The translations under genes and the position numbers were made by a program. The notes beneath the pieces are model-generated. The model saw only the letters and a list, made by a program, of their open reading frames with translations, was not told the origin of the DNA and made no database searches. Of a DNA stretch of 64,000 nt, positions 36,137 through 46,419 are shown one piece after another (positions within the stretch are counted from its first letter, which is position 1; each line of letters begins with the position of its first letter). The stretch lies in assembly GCF_011050415.1 (NCBI RefSeq), contig NZ_DRFS01000019.1, forward strand, positions 62,001-126,000, in the 5' to 3' direction. The DNA comes from Halomonas sp. (GTDB taxonomy: Bacteria > Pseudomonadota > Gammaproteobacteria > Pseudomonadales > Halomonadaceae).

Positions 36137-37122
36137 GTGCGCTAGTCGATGGGTTTGGCCGTACGGTGCGTTACCTGCGCATATCGGTGACTGATCGTTG
36201 TGATTTTCGCTGTGTTTATTGCATGGCTGAGGAGATGACCTTCCTGCCTCGGGCCCAACTACTTACCCTTGAAGAGATAGCCACGCTGTCGCAGGCCTTC
36301 GTCGAGCTGGGGGTGGAAAAAATCCGCCTAACTGGCGGGGAGCCGCTGGTACGCCAGGGCGTATTAACGCTAGTGCAAAAACTCGGTGAATTGGAAGGCC
36401 TGCGCGAGCTGGCCATGACCACCAACGGCTCAGGGCTTGTCAAACATGCCGATGCATTGCGGCAAGGCGGGTTAGATCGACTCAATATCAGCCTCGACTC
36501 GCTCAAGCCCGAGCGCTTTAAAGCATTAACCCGGACAGGTGACCTAAGCCAAGTGATCGCCGGTATCCGCGCAGCACGCCAGGCTGGCTTTACGTCAATC
36601 AAACTTAATGCCGTACTGCTGAAGGGGCGTAATGATGATGAGATTCTTGATTTAGTCAGCTTCGCACGCGACGAAGAAGTGGATATTAGCTTTATAGAAG
36701 AGATGTCACTGGGCACAATTAGTGAACATAACCGTGGCGAAACCTACCTTTCCAGCGATGCAGTGCGCGAGACGATTGAACAGCACCATCAGCTTCTGCC
36801 GACCACTGAGACTTCTTTGGGACCTTCCCGTTATTACCGAATGCCGGGCAGTGCTTCGCGCATTGGTTTTATCTCTCCCCATAGTCATAATTTTTGCGAT
36901 GCCTGTAACCGGGTAAGGGTGACGGCTGAGGGGCGGCTACTTCTTTGCCTGGGCAATGAGGACTCGGTTGATCTACGCGCCATAATGCGGCGCTACCCGG
37001 GTGACACCCACCGCCTAAAAGCGACCATTGTGGCTGCGGTGACGAAAAAGCCCGAGCGTCACTACTTTACTACTGACGGTGAGGTTCAGATCTTAAGGTT
37101 TATGAATGCAACAGGTGGCTAG
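36133..37122 (+). CDS. moaA: GTP 3',8-cyclase MoaA
   Basis: 329-aa radical SAM enzyme, first step of molybdopterin synthesis. The SAM cluster is Cys23, Cys27 and Cys30 (CDFRCVYC); the second, substrate-binding cluster is in [13 protein letters not shown] and LLLCLG. The C terminus ends in Gly-Gly (NATGG), as required for activity in MoaA. Last gene of the nar-mo operon; moaC, moaD, moaE and mobA are not in this window and must lie elsewhere. Confidence 0.96.
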   Translation: MSALVDGFGRTVRYLRISVTDRCDFRCVYCMAEEMTFLPRAQLLTLEEIATLSQAFVELGVEKIRLTGGEPLVRQGVLTLVQKLGELEGLRELAMTTNGSGLVKHADALRQGGLDRLNISLDSLKPERFKALTRTGDLSQVIAGIRAARQAGFTSIKLNAVLLKGRNDDEILDLVSFARDEEVDISFIEEMSLGTISEHNRGETYLSSDAVRETIEQHHQLLPTTETSLGPSRYYRMPGSASRIGFISPHSHNFCDACNRVRVTAEGRLLLCLGNEDSVDLRAIMRRYPGDTHRLKATIVAAVTKKPERHYFTTDGEVQILRFMNATGG

Positions 37123-37211
37123 AAAGGGTGAGTCGCTATTTTTAATGCAGGCGATTCAATGATTATCCATAAATAATTTTTTATCGAATGTGAGTCGAGG
37201 GTTAGTGCCTT

Positions 37212-38792
37212 TTAGGCCCCATCTAGCCCGCCATCGTCAAATAATGAAAGCTGCTGACGATTGGCGGGTTTTGCTTTTTTAGAGCGCTGAGCAGGCGGCA
37301 GCCGCTGGCTGGCAAGTTTATCCGCAATGACTTTGCTAGCTTCTCTGGCATCCGGTGTACGGCGAAGCTCATACAGCAGCTTTTTCCAGTGGCGCGCTTC
37401 GGCCTCGAAATCGTTCGGAATGGGGTAGTCGACGCCCGGCTGAAAGCCAAACCGCTGGCGTAGGCTTTCCGGCAGTGCCCAGGGCTTGGCGCGCCACTCT
37501 AGCGGCAGGGCGGTTAATTCCGGCACCCATCGAGCAACAAACTCGCCGCTAGGGTCATTATCCTCTGCCTGTTTGATGGGGTTATACACCCGAAGTGCAT
37601 TGGTGCCCGTGGCGCCTGCCTGCATCTGTACCTGGGGGTAGTGAATGCCAGGTTCGAAGTCGGTAAACAGCCGCGCCAAGTGTAAGGCTGGCTCAACCCA
37701 ATGCAGCCCAAGACCAAAGGTTGCGTGGGAGATCAGCATGGCGCGCATGCGAAAATTGATCCAACCGGTAGCGATTAGGCTGCGCATACAAGCGTCCACC
37801 AGAGGCACGCCGGTTTGACCGCGCTTCCAGGCGATCAGGTTGGGATGTTCGGGATCACGCTCCCGCAGGCCGCGCAGCGCTGGGTGCAGGGTTTGTGACT
37901 CTATGCTTGGCTCACTTTCCAGCTTTTGAATAAAGTGACAGTGCCAATGAAGCCGAGAGGCGAAGGCGCGCAACGAGCGTGACCAAGCGGTGTCTTCAGC
38001 ATGCTTTTTGCGCTGGCGGCGCAGCGACTGCACGACTTCGCGCATGGAGAGAGTGCCCCAGGCTAAGTGGGGCGAAAGTCGTGAGCCAAATTCCCAGGCA
38101 AGCAAAGGGTTAGACAGCGAGCCACGATAACGCCGCCCGCGCTGGTTGACAAAGCTGCGCCATATTGCGCGGCCTTCGCTGCGGCCACCGGTCTGGCGCT
38201 CTGGGCAGGGCGTGGTATCAAACCCTAGCGTCAGGCCGTGAAGCTGTTCGGCGTCAATGTGGTGAAACGCTTGCCAGCCCTCAGCCGCCTGGGCGTTTTG
38301 CGGGGCAGTGGCGGTGGGCGCCGTCATTAACGTTTCCCACTGCTTTTCCCATGCGTTGCGCTCGGTCACTCGGGATTTTAAGCCACGCACAACGCCGTGC
38401 TGGCGTGCTTCGTGCCACGGGGTGTCGTGCTGCTGGCACCATGCCTTGACGCTTAGGTCGCGGGCAAAGCTCCAGGCGTTGCCGGTCTCTTCGTGGGAGT
38501 GAAACGCAAACTCCCCATAGTGCGCTTTCAATGCGGTTAATAAATCGACAATATCGCCTTGCCAAATACACAGTGGTAGGCCCAGTGTTTCCAGTGCGTT
38601 TGAAAGGTCGATAAGGGAGTCAGCGGCAAACTGCCAGTGGCGCAGGGCGCTGTCTGGCGCTTGCCACTGTCCTGGCTCAATGGCGAATATGGGTAACACG
38701 GGGCCAGCTGCGGCTGCATTAGAAAGCGGCGCATGATCATGAATGCGTAAATCGCGTTTGAACCAAACGACCTGGATGGGTGCCTTAGCCAT
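37212..38792 (-). CDS. Photolyase/cryptochrome family flavoprotein
   Basis: 526-aa protein with the N-terminal antenna-type domain (VVWFKRDLRIHDHAPL, HEETGNAWSFARD) and a C-terminal FAD-binding domain (SRLHWHCHFIQKLE, GQTGVPLVDACMRSL, GWINFRMRAMLIS, WEFGSRLSPHLAWGTLS). It should use light to repair pyrimidine dimers or act as a light sensor. The subfamily cannot be settled by eye. The end has a basic tail and LSLFDDGG. Parts of this 3' end also occur as decayed copies at 7351 and 9611. It converges with moaA. Confidence 0.88.
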   Translation of the reverse strand: MAKAPIQVVWFKRDLRIHDHAPLSNAAAAGPVLPIFAIEPGQWQAPDSALRHWQFAADSLIDLSNALETLGLPLCIWQGDIVDLLTALKAHYGEFAFHSHEETGNAWSFARDLSVKAWCQQHDTPWHEARQHGVVRGLKSRVTERNAWEKQWETLMTAPTATAPQNAQAAEGWQAFHHIDAEQLHGLTLGFDTTPCPERQTGGRSEGRAIWRSFVNQRGRRYRGSLSNPLLAWEFGSRLSPHLAWGTLSMREVVQSLRRQRKKHAEDTAWSRSLRAFASRLHWHCHFIQKLESEPSIESQTLHPALRGLRERDPEHPNLIAWKRGQTGVPLVDACMRSLIATGWINFRMRAMLISHATFGLGLHWVEPALHLARLFTDFEPGIHYPQVQMQAGATGTNALRVYNPIKQAEDNDPSGEFVARWVPELTALPLEWRAKPWALPESLRQRFGFQPGVDYPIPNDFEAEARHWKKLLYELRRTPDAREASKVIADKLASQRLPPAQRSKKAKPANRQQLSLFDDGGLDGA

Positions 38793-38903
38793 TAGCCGTG
38801 AAGCCTATTCGTCACCAAACCATGACGTTACCATCAAGGCACCGTTTGCGTAATCAATACAGCAAAACCAACCCAGTAGAACCAGTGCAACAGGAGAGTA
38901 ACG

Positions 38904-39206
38904 ATGTATATCGCCATGAACCGTTTTCGGATTGCCCCAGGCCGCGAAGAGGACTTTTTAGAGGTGTGGCGCAACCGTGATTCTCACTTAGACGAAGTGC
39001 CGGGCTTTAAGCAGTTCCAAATGCTGCAGGGCGAAAGCCAGGAAGACCACACTGTGTTTATCTCCCACAGCGTGTGGGAATCGGAAGCGGCCTTCCGCGA
39101 CTGGACTAAGTCAGATGCATTTCGTAAAGCTCACGCTAATGCCAAGGCGCCTGAAGGTATTTACCTTGGCCCGCCTAAATTTGAAGGCTATGAGGTGGTG
39201 CTTTAA
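38904..39206 (+). CDS. IsdG/ABM-family monooxygenase
   Basis: 100-aa ferredoxin-like dimeric protein of the antibiotic biosynthesis monooxygenase superfamily. Asn6, Trp67 and His77 occupy the positions of the Asn/Trp/His triad of haem-degrading IsdG/IsdI, so haem breakdown is plausible. It begins MYIAMNRFRIAPGREEDF and has GFKQFQMLQGE and FRDWTKSDAFRKAH. An AGGAG lies before the ATG. No haem-uptake genes are adjacent; it is simply convergent with menA. Confidence 0.8.
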   Translation: MYIAMNRFRIAPGREEDFLEVWRNRDSHLDEVPGFKQFQMLQGESQEDHTVFISHSVWESEAAFRDWTKSDAFRKAHANAKAPEGIYLGPPKFEGYEVVL

Positions 39207-39225
39207 TCGCCCTTTAGCCCCTTAA

Positions 39226-40152
39226 TCAGAAAAAGGCCAAGCCAACAGACAGCAGCATGCTGTAAAAAAGCGTCGAGATGGCTGTTTTCTTCAGCATGCC
39301 AGTCAGGGTTTCCCCATCGCGCGTATGGCGTAATGTCCTGGCGGCATCGGTTAGCGGCTTGGCCACCAAAAGGCAGCTCCAACCTATCAATGGTACAGGC
39401 AGTACCACTAGGTAAATAAGCGTCAGCAGTAGCGCCAACCCCAGCAGCGCCCAGTGATAGTGAATGGCGTTTTCTCGACCCAGGCGCACCGCCAAGGTGA
39501 TTTTGCCGTTGCGCGCATCGCTCTCGATATCGCGCACGTTATTCACATTGAGCACGGCGGTAGCCAGCAGCCCGCAAGCGGCGGCAGGTAGTAACGGCAG
39601 CCAGCTTAGCTGTTGTACATGAAGGTAGTAGGTGCCTAAAACACCTAATAAGCCGAAAAACATAAAGACGGCAATATCCCCCAACCCGCGATAACCATAG
39701 GGTGTCCCCCCCAGGCCAACGGTATAGGTCACGGCGGCTAACAAAGAGGCGGCACCAAGCAGCAGGAAAGTGACAATCTGCCCCCACTGATTACCAAAAG
39801 CGGTAAGCAGTAATGAAAGCCCTAACAGCGCTGCTACGATTGCTGTAATGACCATCCCGGCGCGCATTGCCTGTGGCGTTAGCAAGCCAGAAGAGACCGC
39901 TCGAACCGGCCCAATGCGCGTCTGATCGTCGGCACCAGAAGCCGCGTCGCCATAGTCATTCGCTAGATTAGAGAGTATCTGTAGAGCAATGGCGGTCAGT
40001 AGGGCTAGCAATAGCACCGCGCCATTAAAAGCATTCACGCTAGCCGCTAGCCCAGTACCCAACAGGATAGAAGCGCACGCCAGCGGTAGCGTGCGTGGGC
40101 GTGCGGCTAACAGCCATGCTTGGTAGTGGCGGGGCTTACTGTTTTGTTCCAT
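39226..40152 (-). CDS. menA: 1,4-dihydroxy-2-naphthoate polyprenyltransferase
   Basis: Membrane prenyltransferase (UbiA superfamily) that attaches the isoprenoid tail to DHNA to form demethylmenaquinone. About nine helices are predicted. The first Asp-rich motif is in LANDYGDAASGADDQTR, the second in NVNNVRDIESDARNGK. ATG 40152 gives 308 aa, the length of E. coli MenA; the frame extends to 40215. It is divergent from the doxX-menFDH genes, with an FNR-like box between. Confidence 0.92.
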   Translation of the reverse strand: MEQNSKPRHYQAWLLAARPRTLPLACASILLGTGLAASVNAFNGAVLLLALLTAIALQILSNLANDYGDAASGADDQTRIGPVRAVSSGLLTPQAMRAGMVITAIVAALLGLSLLLTAFGNQWGQIVTFLLLGAASLLAAVTYTVGLGGTPYGYRGLGDIAVFMFFGLLGVLGTYYLHVQQLSWLPLLPAAACGLLATAVLNVNNVRDIESDARNGKITLAVRLGRENAIHYHWALLGLALLLTLIYLVVLPVPLIGWSCLLVAKPLTDAARTLRHTRDGETLTGMLKKTAISTLFYSMLLSVGLAFF

Positions 40153-40244
40153 TCCGTCGAGATTCCTGTTGACCGTTTTCATTTTAAAAGCGTTAGCGGG
40201 GTAATCGTCAAACATTCAGCAATGAATGATTAAGTGCTAAAAAG

Positions 40245-40258
40245 TAGATCTACGTCAA
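40245..40258. promoter_or_regulatory. FNR/Anr-like box between menA and doxX-menFDH
   Basis: TAGAT-CTAC-GTCAA matches TTGAT-N4-ATCAA at 8 of 10 positions. It is centred 65 nt before the doxX-like gene start and about 100 nt before the menA start, compatible with activation of either. Confidence 0.5.
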
Positions 40259-40316
40259 AATATGCCGCGTCATCTTGCCCCACACTGCCAGCACCCCTTG
40301 AGCAGGAGTTTACGCG

Positions 40317-40820
40317 ATGATTGGCGACTTATTTAGACATAACAAATATATGGCGGTAGTTTGGTTACTGCTAAGGCTCTATTTAGGCATCACTTGGCTG
40401 ACGCTTGGTATCGGTAAGGTGACCGGTGGTTTTAATGCCGAAGGTTTTCTAAGCAATGCCGTGGCCAATCCCGTGATGCGAGAAGGAAGCGCGGTTTACC
40501 CTAATTATGTCGCTTTCCTTGAGAACTTTGCGCTGCCCAACGCAGATTTGATCAATATCATGATACCGCTGGGGGAGGTGTTGGTTGGCCTTGGCTTGAT
40601 CGTTGGCGTGTTGACCTCCTTCGCTGCGTTTTTCGCCATTGTGATGAATATGTCTTTCTTGATGGCAGGCACGGTGTCCACTAATCCATGGATGATTGCA
40701 CTAACCTTCTTCTTACTGGTGGCGGGTGCCAATGCAGGGCGGTTTGGCGGTGATCGGTGGGTGCTACCCTATATGAGAAAAAAGCTAGGCTTGAAGTACC
40801 CAGCAGCTGCCAGTAGGTAA
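40317..40820 (+). CDS. DoxX-family membrane protein
   Basis: 167-aa protein with four predicted helices and the DoxX-type pattern: LLLRLYLGITWLTLGIGKVTGGF, then IPLGEVLVGLGLIVGVLTSFAAF and a Trp/Asp-containing end (RFGGDRWVLPY). DoxX/DoxD proteins include quinone-linked thiosulphate dehydrogenase subunits, but no partner is present. It lies 28 nt upstream of menF in the same direction, so it is probably transcribed with menaquinone genes. AGGAG precedes the ATG. Confidence 0.8.
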   Translation: MIGDLFRHNKYMAVVWLLLRLYLGITWLTLGIGKVTGGFNAEGFLSNAVANPVMREGSAVYPNYVAFLENFALPNADLINIMIPLGEVLVGLGLIVGVLTSFAAFFAIVMNMSFLMAGTVSTNPWMIALTFFLLVAGANAGRFGGDRWVLPYMRKKLGLKYPAAASR

Positions 40821-40848
40821 TTGAAAACGCTGCTCTAACAGGCAAATT

Positions 40849-42174
40849 ATGCACTCTATACACCCTATTGAAGCACTCAAACAGCAGATTGATGCGCTTG
40901 GAAATACTGCAAAACAAGGGTTTATGCGCCTAAGCACTCCCTGTCAGGTGGATAACCTGATGGGGTGGCTAAACGTGCAGAGCGTTTACCCTCGCCTTTA
41001 TTGGCAATCCCGTGATGCTGGCGCCGTTGAGTATGCTGCGCTGGGGGTTGTTAAGGCGTTTGATTCGTTAGCGGCGCTGCAGGCGGATCTTGCTGCGCTG
41101 GCTCAAGCAGGCGGCCAACAGCCCAACTATTTTGGTGGCATGGCCTTCGACCCTGGTACGCCGGGGTGGGAGCACTTTCCAGCCTGCCACTTTTTGCTGC
41201 CGCGTATCGAGCTTAAACGCCATCAAGGTGGCGCGACGCTATCACTTAATCTACGTTTCGATGACCGCTCCCCCAGTGCCGAAATCACCCAGGCTTATGC
41301 CTGTTTAGACGCGTTGGTAGCAGAGCAGCCGCTGCCTCGCCTGCAGCCTTTGGTTTACCAGCGTGAAGATCGCCCTAGCCAACAAGAGTGGGTGGCTTGG
41401 GTGGGACAGGTGACGAACCCCGACCACCTAGTGCATACGCCCAAGGTGGTGCTTTCCCGGGAGACCTGCCTGACGACCCCTAAAACGCCTAGCCCTTGGG
41501 CGCTGCTAGCACGCTGGCAGGCCGGTGCCGCCGACTGTTTTCACTTTGGCATCCAATTGACAGCCCATGAGGCGTTTATCGGCTGCCCACCGGAGCGTCT
41601 ATATAAGCGCGAAGGCAGGCACTTAATTACCGAGGCGCTAGCCGGTACAACCCGCCGCGGGCGTGATACCTCGCAAGACCAAGCGCTTGCCGCTGAGCTG
41701 CTGGCGGATAAGAAAAATGCGCTGGAAAACCAGTGCGTGTATCAGCACCTGCTAACTCAGCTTGAGCCCCTTTCAGATCACGTAAATATGGGCGAAGCAC
41801 ATACTGTTAAGCTGCGCTCTATACAGCATATCCGCCGTTTGATTCACGCCGAACTTCACAGCAATGTCAGCGACCAGCAACTGCTTACAGCACTGCCTCC
41901 AACGCCTGCGGTGGGTGGCGTCCCCCGTGAGTCGGCATTGGCGTTTATTCGCCAGCATGAACGCCATCAGCGGGGTTGGTACGCGGGCGTGTTTGGCAGA
42001 ATCAGCCAAGCGAGTAGCGATTTGGCGGTAGCTATTCGTTGCGCCCATATCGGCCCAGAAGCGATTCGGCTCTATGCCGGTGCAGGTATCGTGGCAGGCT
42101 CTCAGCCGGACGAAGAGTGGCGTGAGTTGGACAGTAAAATCGCCGATATTATGTCGCTGCTAGGGATGGGATAA
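40849..42174 (+). CDS. menF: Isochorismate synthase
   Basis: 441-aa chorismate-using enzyme that starts menaquinone synthesis. The catalytic C-terminal half has [35 protein letters not shown]-like [14 protein letters not shown] and the end [14 protein letters not shown]. The N-terminal half is less conserved, as usual in MenF. It starts the menF-menD-menH run; menD begins 5 nt after its stop. EntC is an alternative, but siderophore genes are absent and the neighbours are men genes. Confidence 0.94.
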   Translation: MHSIHPIEALKQQIDALGNTAKQGFMRLSTPCQVDNLMGWLNVQSVYPRLYWQSRDAGAVEYAALGVVKAFDSLAALQADLAALAQAGGQQPNYFGGMAFDPGTPGWEHFPACHFLLPRIELKRHQGGATLSLNLRFDDRSPSAEITQAYACLDALVAEQPLPRLQPLVYQREDRPSQQEWVAWVGQVTNPDHLVHTPKVVLSRETCLTTPKTPSPWALLARWQAGAADCFHFGIQLTAHEAFIGCPPERLYKREGRHLITEALAGTTRRGRDTSQDQALAAELLADKKNALENQCVYQHLLTQLEPLSDHVNMGEAHTVKLRSIQHIRRLIHAELHSNVSDQQLLTALPPTPAVGGVPRESALAFIRQHERHQRGWYAGVFGRISQASSDLAVAIRCAHIGPEAIRLYAGAGIVAGSQPDEEWRELDSKIADIMSLLGMG

Positions 42175-42179
42175 CACAT

Positions 42180-43928
42180 ATGACGGCACTGACATCGAAC
42201 GGTTTTGCGCAAGCGCACGCCACCTTTAATCATGTTTGGGCGGCGCTGACGCTGGAAGAACTCTACCGCTTAGGCGTGCGCGATGTGGTGCTGGCGCCGG
42301 GCTCCCGCTCATCGCCTTTAACAATGGTGGCCAGCGAGCATGCCGGGCTGCGCTGCCACTGCCATTTTGACGAGCGAGGGCTGGGTTTTATGGCGCTGGG
42401 CATTGCCCGGGGCAGTCAGCGCCCGGTCGTCATTATCACTACCTCAGGCACCGCTGTAGCCAACCTTTACCCGGCAGTAGTGGAAGCCAAGCTGTTCGGC
42501 GTACCGCTTATTGTGCTCTCTGCTGATCGCCCTATTGAACTGCTGGATAACGGCAGCAATCAGGCGATTGACCAGCGTGATATTTTCTCCCGCCACACCA
42601 TTGTTCACCACGACCTGCCGCCGCCGGATGCTGAGATAAAAGCGGCTTTTGTACTTAGCACGATTGATCAAGCGGTTGATCAGCAGCGCCGCACAACGGG
42701 GCCCATCCACATTAACTGCCGTTACCGCGAACCGCTTTATCCCGGCCGTTGCCTGGTGGATGCCAGCGATTATCTCGCCCCGCTGGGGCGTTGGCTGACG
42801 ACGTCAACACCGTGGAGTGATTGGCAGGACAGCACAGCGATTCCAGGACCCAAGAGTGAGTGGGAAACATTTGCCCAGCATAAAGGAATGATTGTTGTCG
42901 GCAGGGTTGAGGGCAACGCTGATGACTTCCAACAGGCGCAGCAGGTGGTTGAGTTATCCAAGCAGCTGGGTTGGCCACTGCTGGCGGATGTGCAGAGCCA
43001 GGTTCGGTTTGATCCTCAGAACCTGATCCACTTTGATTTGGCGCTGCATGATGTACGTTTCAGCGCTGAACTCGCCAACGCCGAGGTGCTGCTGCAGTTT
43101 GGCGGTCGGTTAATTTCCAAGCGGCTAACGCAATTTATTGCCCAGCAGCCCTGGCAGGATGTCTGGTTGGTTGAGCCGCTGCCCCAGCGGCTGGACCCTG
43201 ATTATTGTGTGAAACGCCGTTTGATATGCCCTCCAGCGGATTTCATAGCTGGCTTGCCGGAAATTCCCGAACAAACGCCTTGGCATCAATTGGATAGCCT
43301 GCAACGGCGCACCAGCCAGCTTCTAGAAGAGCGCTGTACGACATTCTCAGAAGTGGGTGTTTGCCACCAGCTAGCGCAGTTGGCGGAAGGGCAGCTGTTT
43401 ATTGGCAATAGCCTGCCTGCACGGCTAATGAATATGCTGGGAACGCATCGCCAAACGCCGCTGCGGGTATTGGCCAATCGCGGCGCCTCCGGCATAGATG
43501 GTCTCATCGCGACAGCCTATGGCCTCAGTTGCACATGCTCGGAACCCACTACCATTGTGCTGGGAGATACCAGCGCACTGCATGATCTCAACAGCTTGGC
43601 GCTGTTAAAACAGGCCACTCAACCCCAGGTGGTAGTGGTCCTCAATAATGATGGCGGCAGTATTTTTCATATGCTGCCGGTGCCTAAAGAGGGGGAACTG
43701 CTGGAGCGTTATTATCGCCAGCCCCATGGGCTGAGCTTCGAGTATGCGGCCAAGATGTTTGGACTTGGCTACTCGGCGCCCAACTCATTGGATACCTTTG
43801 CGGCGGCCTACACACAGGCCCTGCAGGTGGGCGTTACACTGATAGAGGTTACCGTACCCCATCAGCAGGTCGCCGATGATCTTAAGGCGCTTGGTTTAGC
43901 GATTCGCGGTGAGCCGCGTGAGCAGTAA
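42180..43928 (+). CDS. menD: SEPHCHC synthase MenD
   Basis: 582-aa thiamine-diphosphate enzyme that joins 2-oxoglutarate and isochorismate. It shows the [14 protein letters not shown] start, [29 protein letters not shown] and, in the C-terminal ThDP region, [12 protein letters not shown] with [12 protein letters not shown]. It is slightly longer than E. coli MenD (556 aa). It overlaps the menH start. Confidence 0.96.
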   Translation: MTALTSNGFAQAHATFNHVWAALTLEELYRLGVRDVVLAPGSRSSPLTMVASEHAGLRCHCHFDERGLGFMALGIARGSQRPVVIITTSGTAVANLYPAVVEAKLFGVPLIVLSADRPIELLDNGSNQAIDQRDIFSRHTIVHHDLPPPDAEIKAAFVLSTIDQAVDQQRRTTGPIHINCRYREPLYPGRCLVDASDYLAPLGRWLTTSTPWSDWQDSTAIPGPKSEWETFAQHKGMIVVGRVEGNADDFQQAQQVVELSKQLGWPLLADVQSQVRFDPQNLIHFDLALHDVRFSAELANAEVLLQFGGRLISKRLTQFIAQQPWQDVWLVEPLPQRLDPDYCVKRRLICPPADFIAGLPEIPEQTPWHQLDSLQRRTSQLLEERCTTFSEVGVCHQLAQLAEGQLFIGNSLPARLMNMLGTHRQTPLRVLANRGASGIDGLIATAYGLSCTCSEPTTIVLGDTSALHDLNSLALLKQATQPQVVVVLNNDGGSIFHMLPVPKEGELLERYYRQPHGLSFEYAAKMFGLGYSAPNSLDTFAAAYTQALQVGVTLIEVTVPHQQVADDLKALGLAIRGEPREQ

Positions 43929-44667
43929 AGCTCAGGCGCCGACCCTGGTGCTGCTACACGGCCTGCTGGGCGACCGCCACGATTGGGCGGGGGTGAGTGA
44001 TGGCTTGGAAGGCGTTGATTGCTTAGCGTTGGACTTGCCTGGCCATGGCGAAAATCACCGCGTCCAGACCGCCACTTTTGAGGCGTTTCACTATTGGCTT
44101 ACTGACACACTGGTGACTCACGGTATTCGCCGCTATTGCCTGCTGGGCTACTCCCTGGGCGGGCGCTTGGCGCTTTACCACGCCAGCCGTCAGCCATTAG
44201 ATCTTGCCGCCCTCTGGTTGGAAAGCGCCCATCCAGGGCTGGCTACCAGCGAGCGACCCGCCCGCATTGCCCATGATGAACGCTGGGCAACACGTTTCGA
44301 GCAGGAACCAATAGAGGGGGTACTGACTGACTGGTACCAACAACCGGTGTTTTCCGACCTAACCGAGGCCCAGCGTCGTCGGCAGATTCAACGCCGTCTT
44401 GCTAATCATGGGCCGGCTGTCGCGAATATGCTGCGTGCCACGTCACTCGGCAAGCAACCGTCGCAATGGGCGTGGCTGGCAAACACGTCGCTACCGGTCA
44501 GCTATTTTTCAGGTCTTCGGGATGCCAAGTTTCATAAATTGGCATCCCGTTTGGCTGCTAGGGCTCCCCACCTGCGCCATATCACGCTGGAGGGGGGCCA
44601 CAACCTTCATGCTGAGCAACCGGAGATGATTGCTCAGCAGCTCAACGCCTGGTACCGGCTAGGCTAA
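43909..44667 (+). CDS. menH: SHCHC synthase MenH (alpha/beta hydrolase)
   Basis: 252-aa alpha/beta hydrolase that removes pyruvate from the MenD product. It has [14 protein letters not shown], the nucleophile elbow [15 protein letters not shown] and the catalytic His in [12 protein letters not shown]. The reading frame begins at GTG 43909 within the end of menD, a translationally coupled overlap. This is the last gene of the first men segment; in E. coli menB would follow, but here it is 8.4 kb further on. Confidence 0.93.
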   Translation: MSRVSSKAQAPTLVLLHGLLGDRHDWAGVSDGLEGVDCLALDLPGHGENHRVQTATFEAFHYWLTDTLVTHGIRRYCLLGYSLGGRLALYHASRQPLDLAALWLESAHPGLATSERPARIAHDERWATRFEQEPIEGVLTDWYQQPVFSDLTEAQRRRQIQRRLANHGPAVANMLRATSLGKQPSQWAWLANTSLPVSYFSGLRDAKFHKLASRLAARAPHLRHITLEGGHNLHAEQPEMIAQQLNAWYRLG

Positions 44668-44673
44668 TGTTTA

Positions 44674-46143
44674 TCAGCTGATCAACATTAACCAAGGCAG
44701 ACCGATTACCAGCCAAACCACCAGGAACAGCAGCCCGAAGATTGCTCCTAGCCGCCAGAACAGCGCGCTGGGCAGGTAGCCGCTACCGTAGTAAACCGGG
44801 CTTGGGCCAGTGCCATAGGGGGTAAGAATGCCCATAAAGCCGAGCGTGGGCAGTAGCAACAGGATAAACATCTCCATATCCAGCCCTGCAATACCTGATG
44901 CTGCCGCCAGAATCACCGGCAGTAGGGCGGTAACGTGGGCTGTCACGCTGGCAAAGAAGTAGTGCAGCAGGTAGAAGATAGCCACCAGCGCTACCATGGC
45001 AATCAGCGGGTCGAAGTGGCTTATCTGACCGCCCACCACATTGCCAAACCAGGTAACGAACCCCACCTGACTCAGCCCGCCTGCCAGCGCCACCAGGGTG
45101 GCAAACCATACGAAGATATTCCAGGCAGCACGGTTATCAAGAATATCGTTCCAGGCAACGATGCCGGTTAACAGCATGCCGCAGATCACCATTAACCCCA
45201 CCAAGGAAGCAGAGATAATATCGCCTGCAAAAATCCACAGCAGCAGTGCAGTCACTACCATAATGACCAGGACTATTTCATGGCGGGTCAGTGACCCGAG
45301 CTTGGCTAACTCTTCCCCCGCCCAGTCGGAAATTTCGTGGCCGGCTTTCACTTCCGGCGCGCATAGCCAGTAGGTCAGTAGAGGCACCAGCAGCAGCAAC
45401 AGAATGCCCACCGGTGCTACCGCTATAAACCACTGCCCCCAATTGATATGAATGCCGGTGGCGCTTTCGGTTAGCGCGATGGCAAGTAAGTTAGGTGCTA
45501 GGGCGGTCAAAAATAGCGAACTGGTGACACAAGTCGCCGCCAGCGCGGTCCACATCAAAAAGCTGCCCATGCGCTTCATACTGGGGTCGTTAGGAAGTGA
45601 ATCGTAAAGCGGCGGCAGGTTGCGAATCACTGGGTAGATCGTGCCCGCACTGCGCGCCGTGTTGGAGGGCGTAAAGGGGGCCAGAATGCCATCGGCAATC
45701 ATCACTGCGTAGCCAAGGGTCAAGGTACGTTTGCCCATGGTTTTGACCAGCCAGAGGGAAATTCGCCTGCCCAAACCGGTTTTCTCATACCCCAAGGCAA
45801 ACATAAAAGCGCCAAAAATCAACCATACCGTGGAGTTGGTAAAGCCTGACACCGCCCATGAAAAGGCTTGGCCCGCGGCATTAAATCCGTCAGCCGCCAG
45901 TTGCTCCGGCGAGAACAGCACCCACCGGGAAAGCAGTGCCACCAGGGTAACGCCCACCAGGCCCACCACTGCGCCCGGCAATGGTTCAAGAATAAGGCCA
46001 ACGACACAGCCGAGGAAGATGGCTAAAAAATACCACGCATGAGGCGCAAGCCCCGGGGGTGTGGGTATCAGCGCGACGATGATAGCGACGGCTAGCGGCG
46101 CTAACAGTTTCCATCGCGGTGAGGGTTGAGCATTGGTTGTCAT
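44674..46143 (-). CDS. DASS-family anion (dicarboxylate) transporter
   Basis: 489-aa membrane protein with about 12-14 helices of the divalent anion:sodium symporter family. It has FTPSNTARSAGTIYPV and a later AWNIFVWFATLVALAGGLSQVGF, with the C-terminal LTPYGTGPSPVYYGSGYLP repeat signature. Likely substrates are C4-dicarboxylates, 2-oxoglutarate or citrate. It sits tail-to-tail with menH (6 nt) and head-to-head with aspA, so it may serve import or export of succinate or malate in fumarate respiration. Substrate not resolved. Confidence 0.88.
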   Translation of the reverse strand: MTTNAQPSPRWKLLAPLAVAIIVALIPTPPGLAPHAWYFLAIFLGCVVGLILEPLPGAVVGLVGVTLVALLSRWVLFSPEQLAADGFNAAGQAFSWAVSGFTNSTVWLIFGAFMFALGYEKTGLGRRISLWLVKTMGKRTLTLGYAVMIADGILAPFTPSNTARSAGTIYPVIRNLPPLYDSLPNDPSMKRMGSFLMWTALAATCVTSSLFLTALAPNLLAIALTESATGIHINWGQWFIAVAPVGILLLLLVPLLTYWLCAPEVKAGHEISDWAGEELAKLGSLTRHEIVLVIMVVTALLLWIFAGDIISASLVGLMVICGMLLTGIVAWNDILDNRAAWNIFVWFATLVALAGGLSQVGFVTWFGNVVGGQISHFDPLIAMVALVAIFYLLHYFFASVTAHVTALLPVILAAASGIAGLDMEMFILLLLPTLGFMGILTPYGTGPSPVYYGSGYLPSALFWRLGAIFGLLFLVVWLVIGLPWLMLIS

Positions 46144-46331
46144 GCGGCACCTCTACTTCTCTTAAGTATATTCAGAGCTACTCATTAATTTATTCTGAGC
46201 TACGAGGGCGCAAATCTCCCTATCGTCACCAATTAGCCTTTTAGGATTAAGTTACGTCAGCTAGGTGTGCGAGGCGAGAACGTTGAAGAGTACACCAAAC
46301 GCCAGAATATACTCAGAAATCCTGATCCGCT

Positions 46332-46345
46332 TTGATGTACATCAA
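46332..46345 (+). promoter_or_regulatory. Perfect FNR/Anr box before aspA
   Basis: TTGATGTACATCAA matches the FNR consensus TTGAT-N4-ATCAA at all ten positions and is a full palindrome. It is centred about 81 nt before the aspA ATG, which allows a start site 41-42 nt downstream. The same 14-mer stands before frdA. The rest of the 276-bp gap to the DASS gene shows no other clear feature. Confidence 0.8.
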
Positions 46346-46419
46346 AATTTGTAGATAACTTTCAAGATACGGTTATGTAGAGGAAGATAACTAGATAATC
46401 ATATTGGGGGTGAATAATC

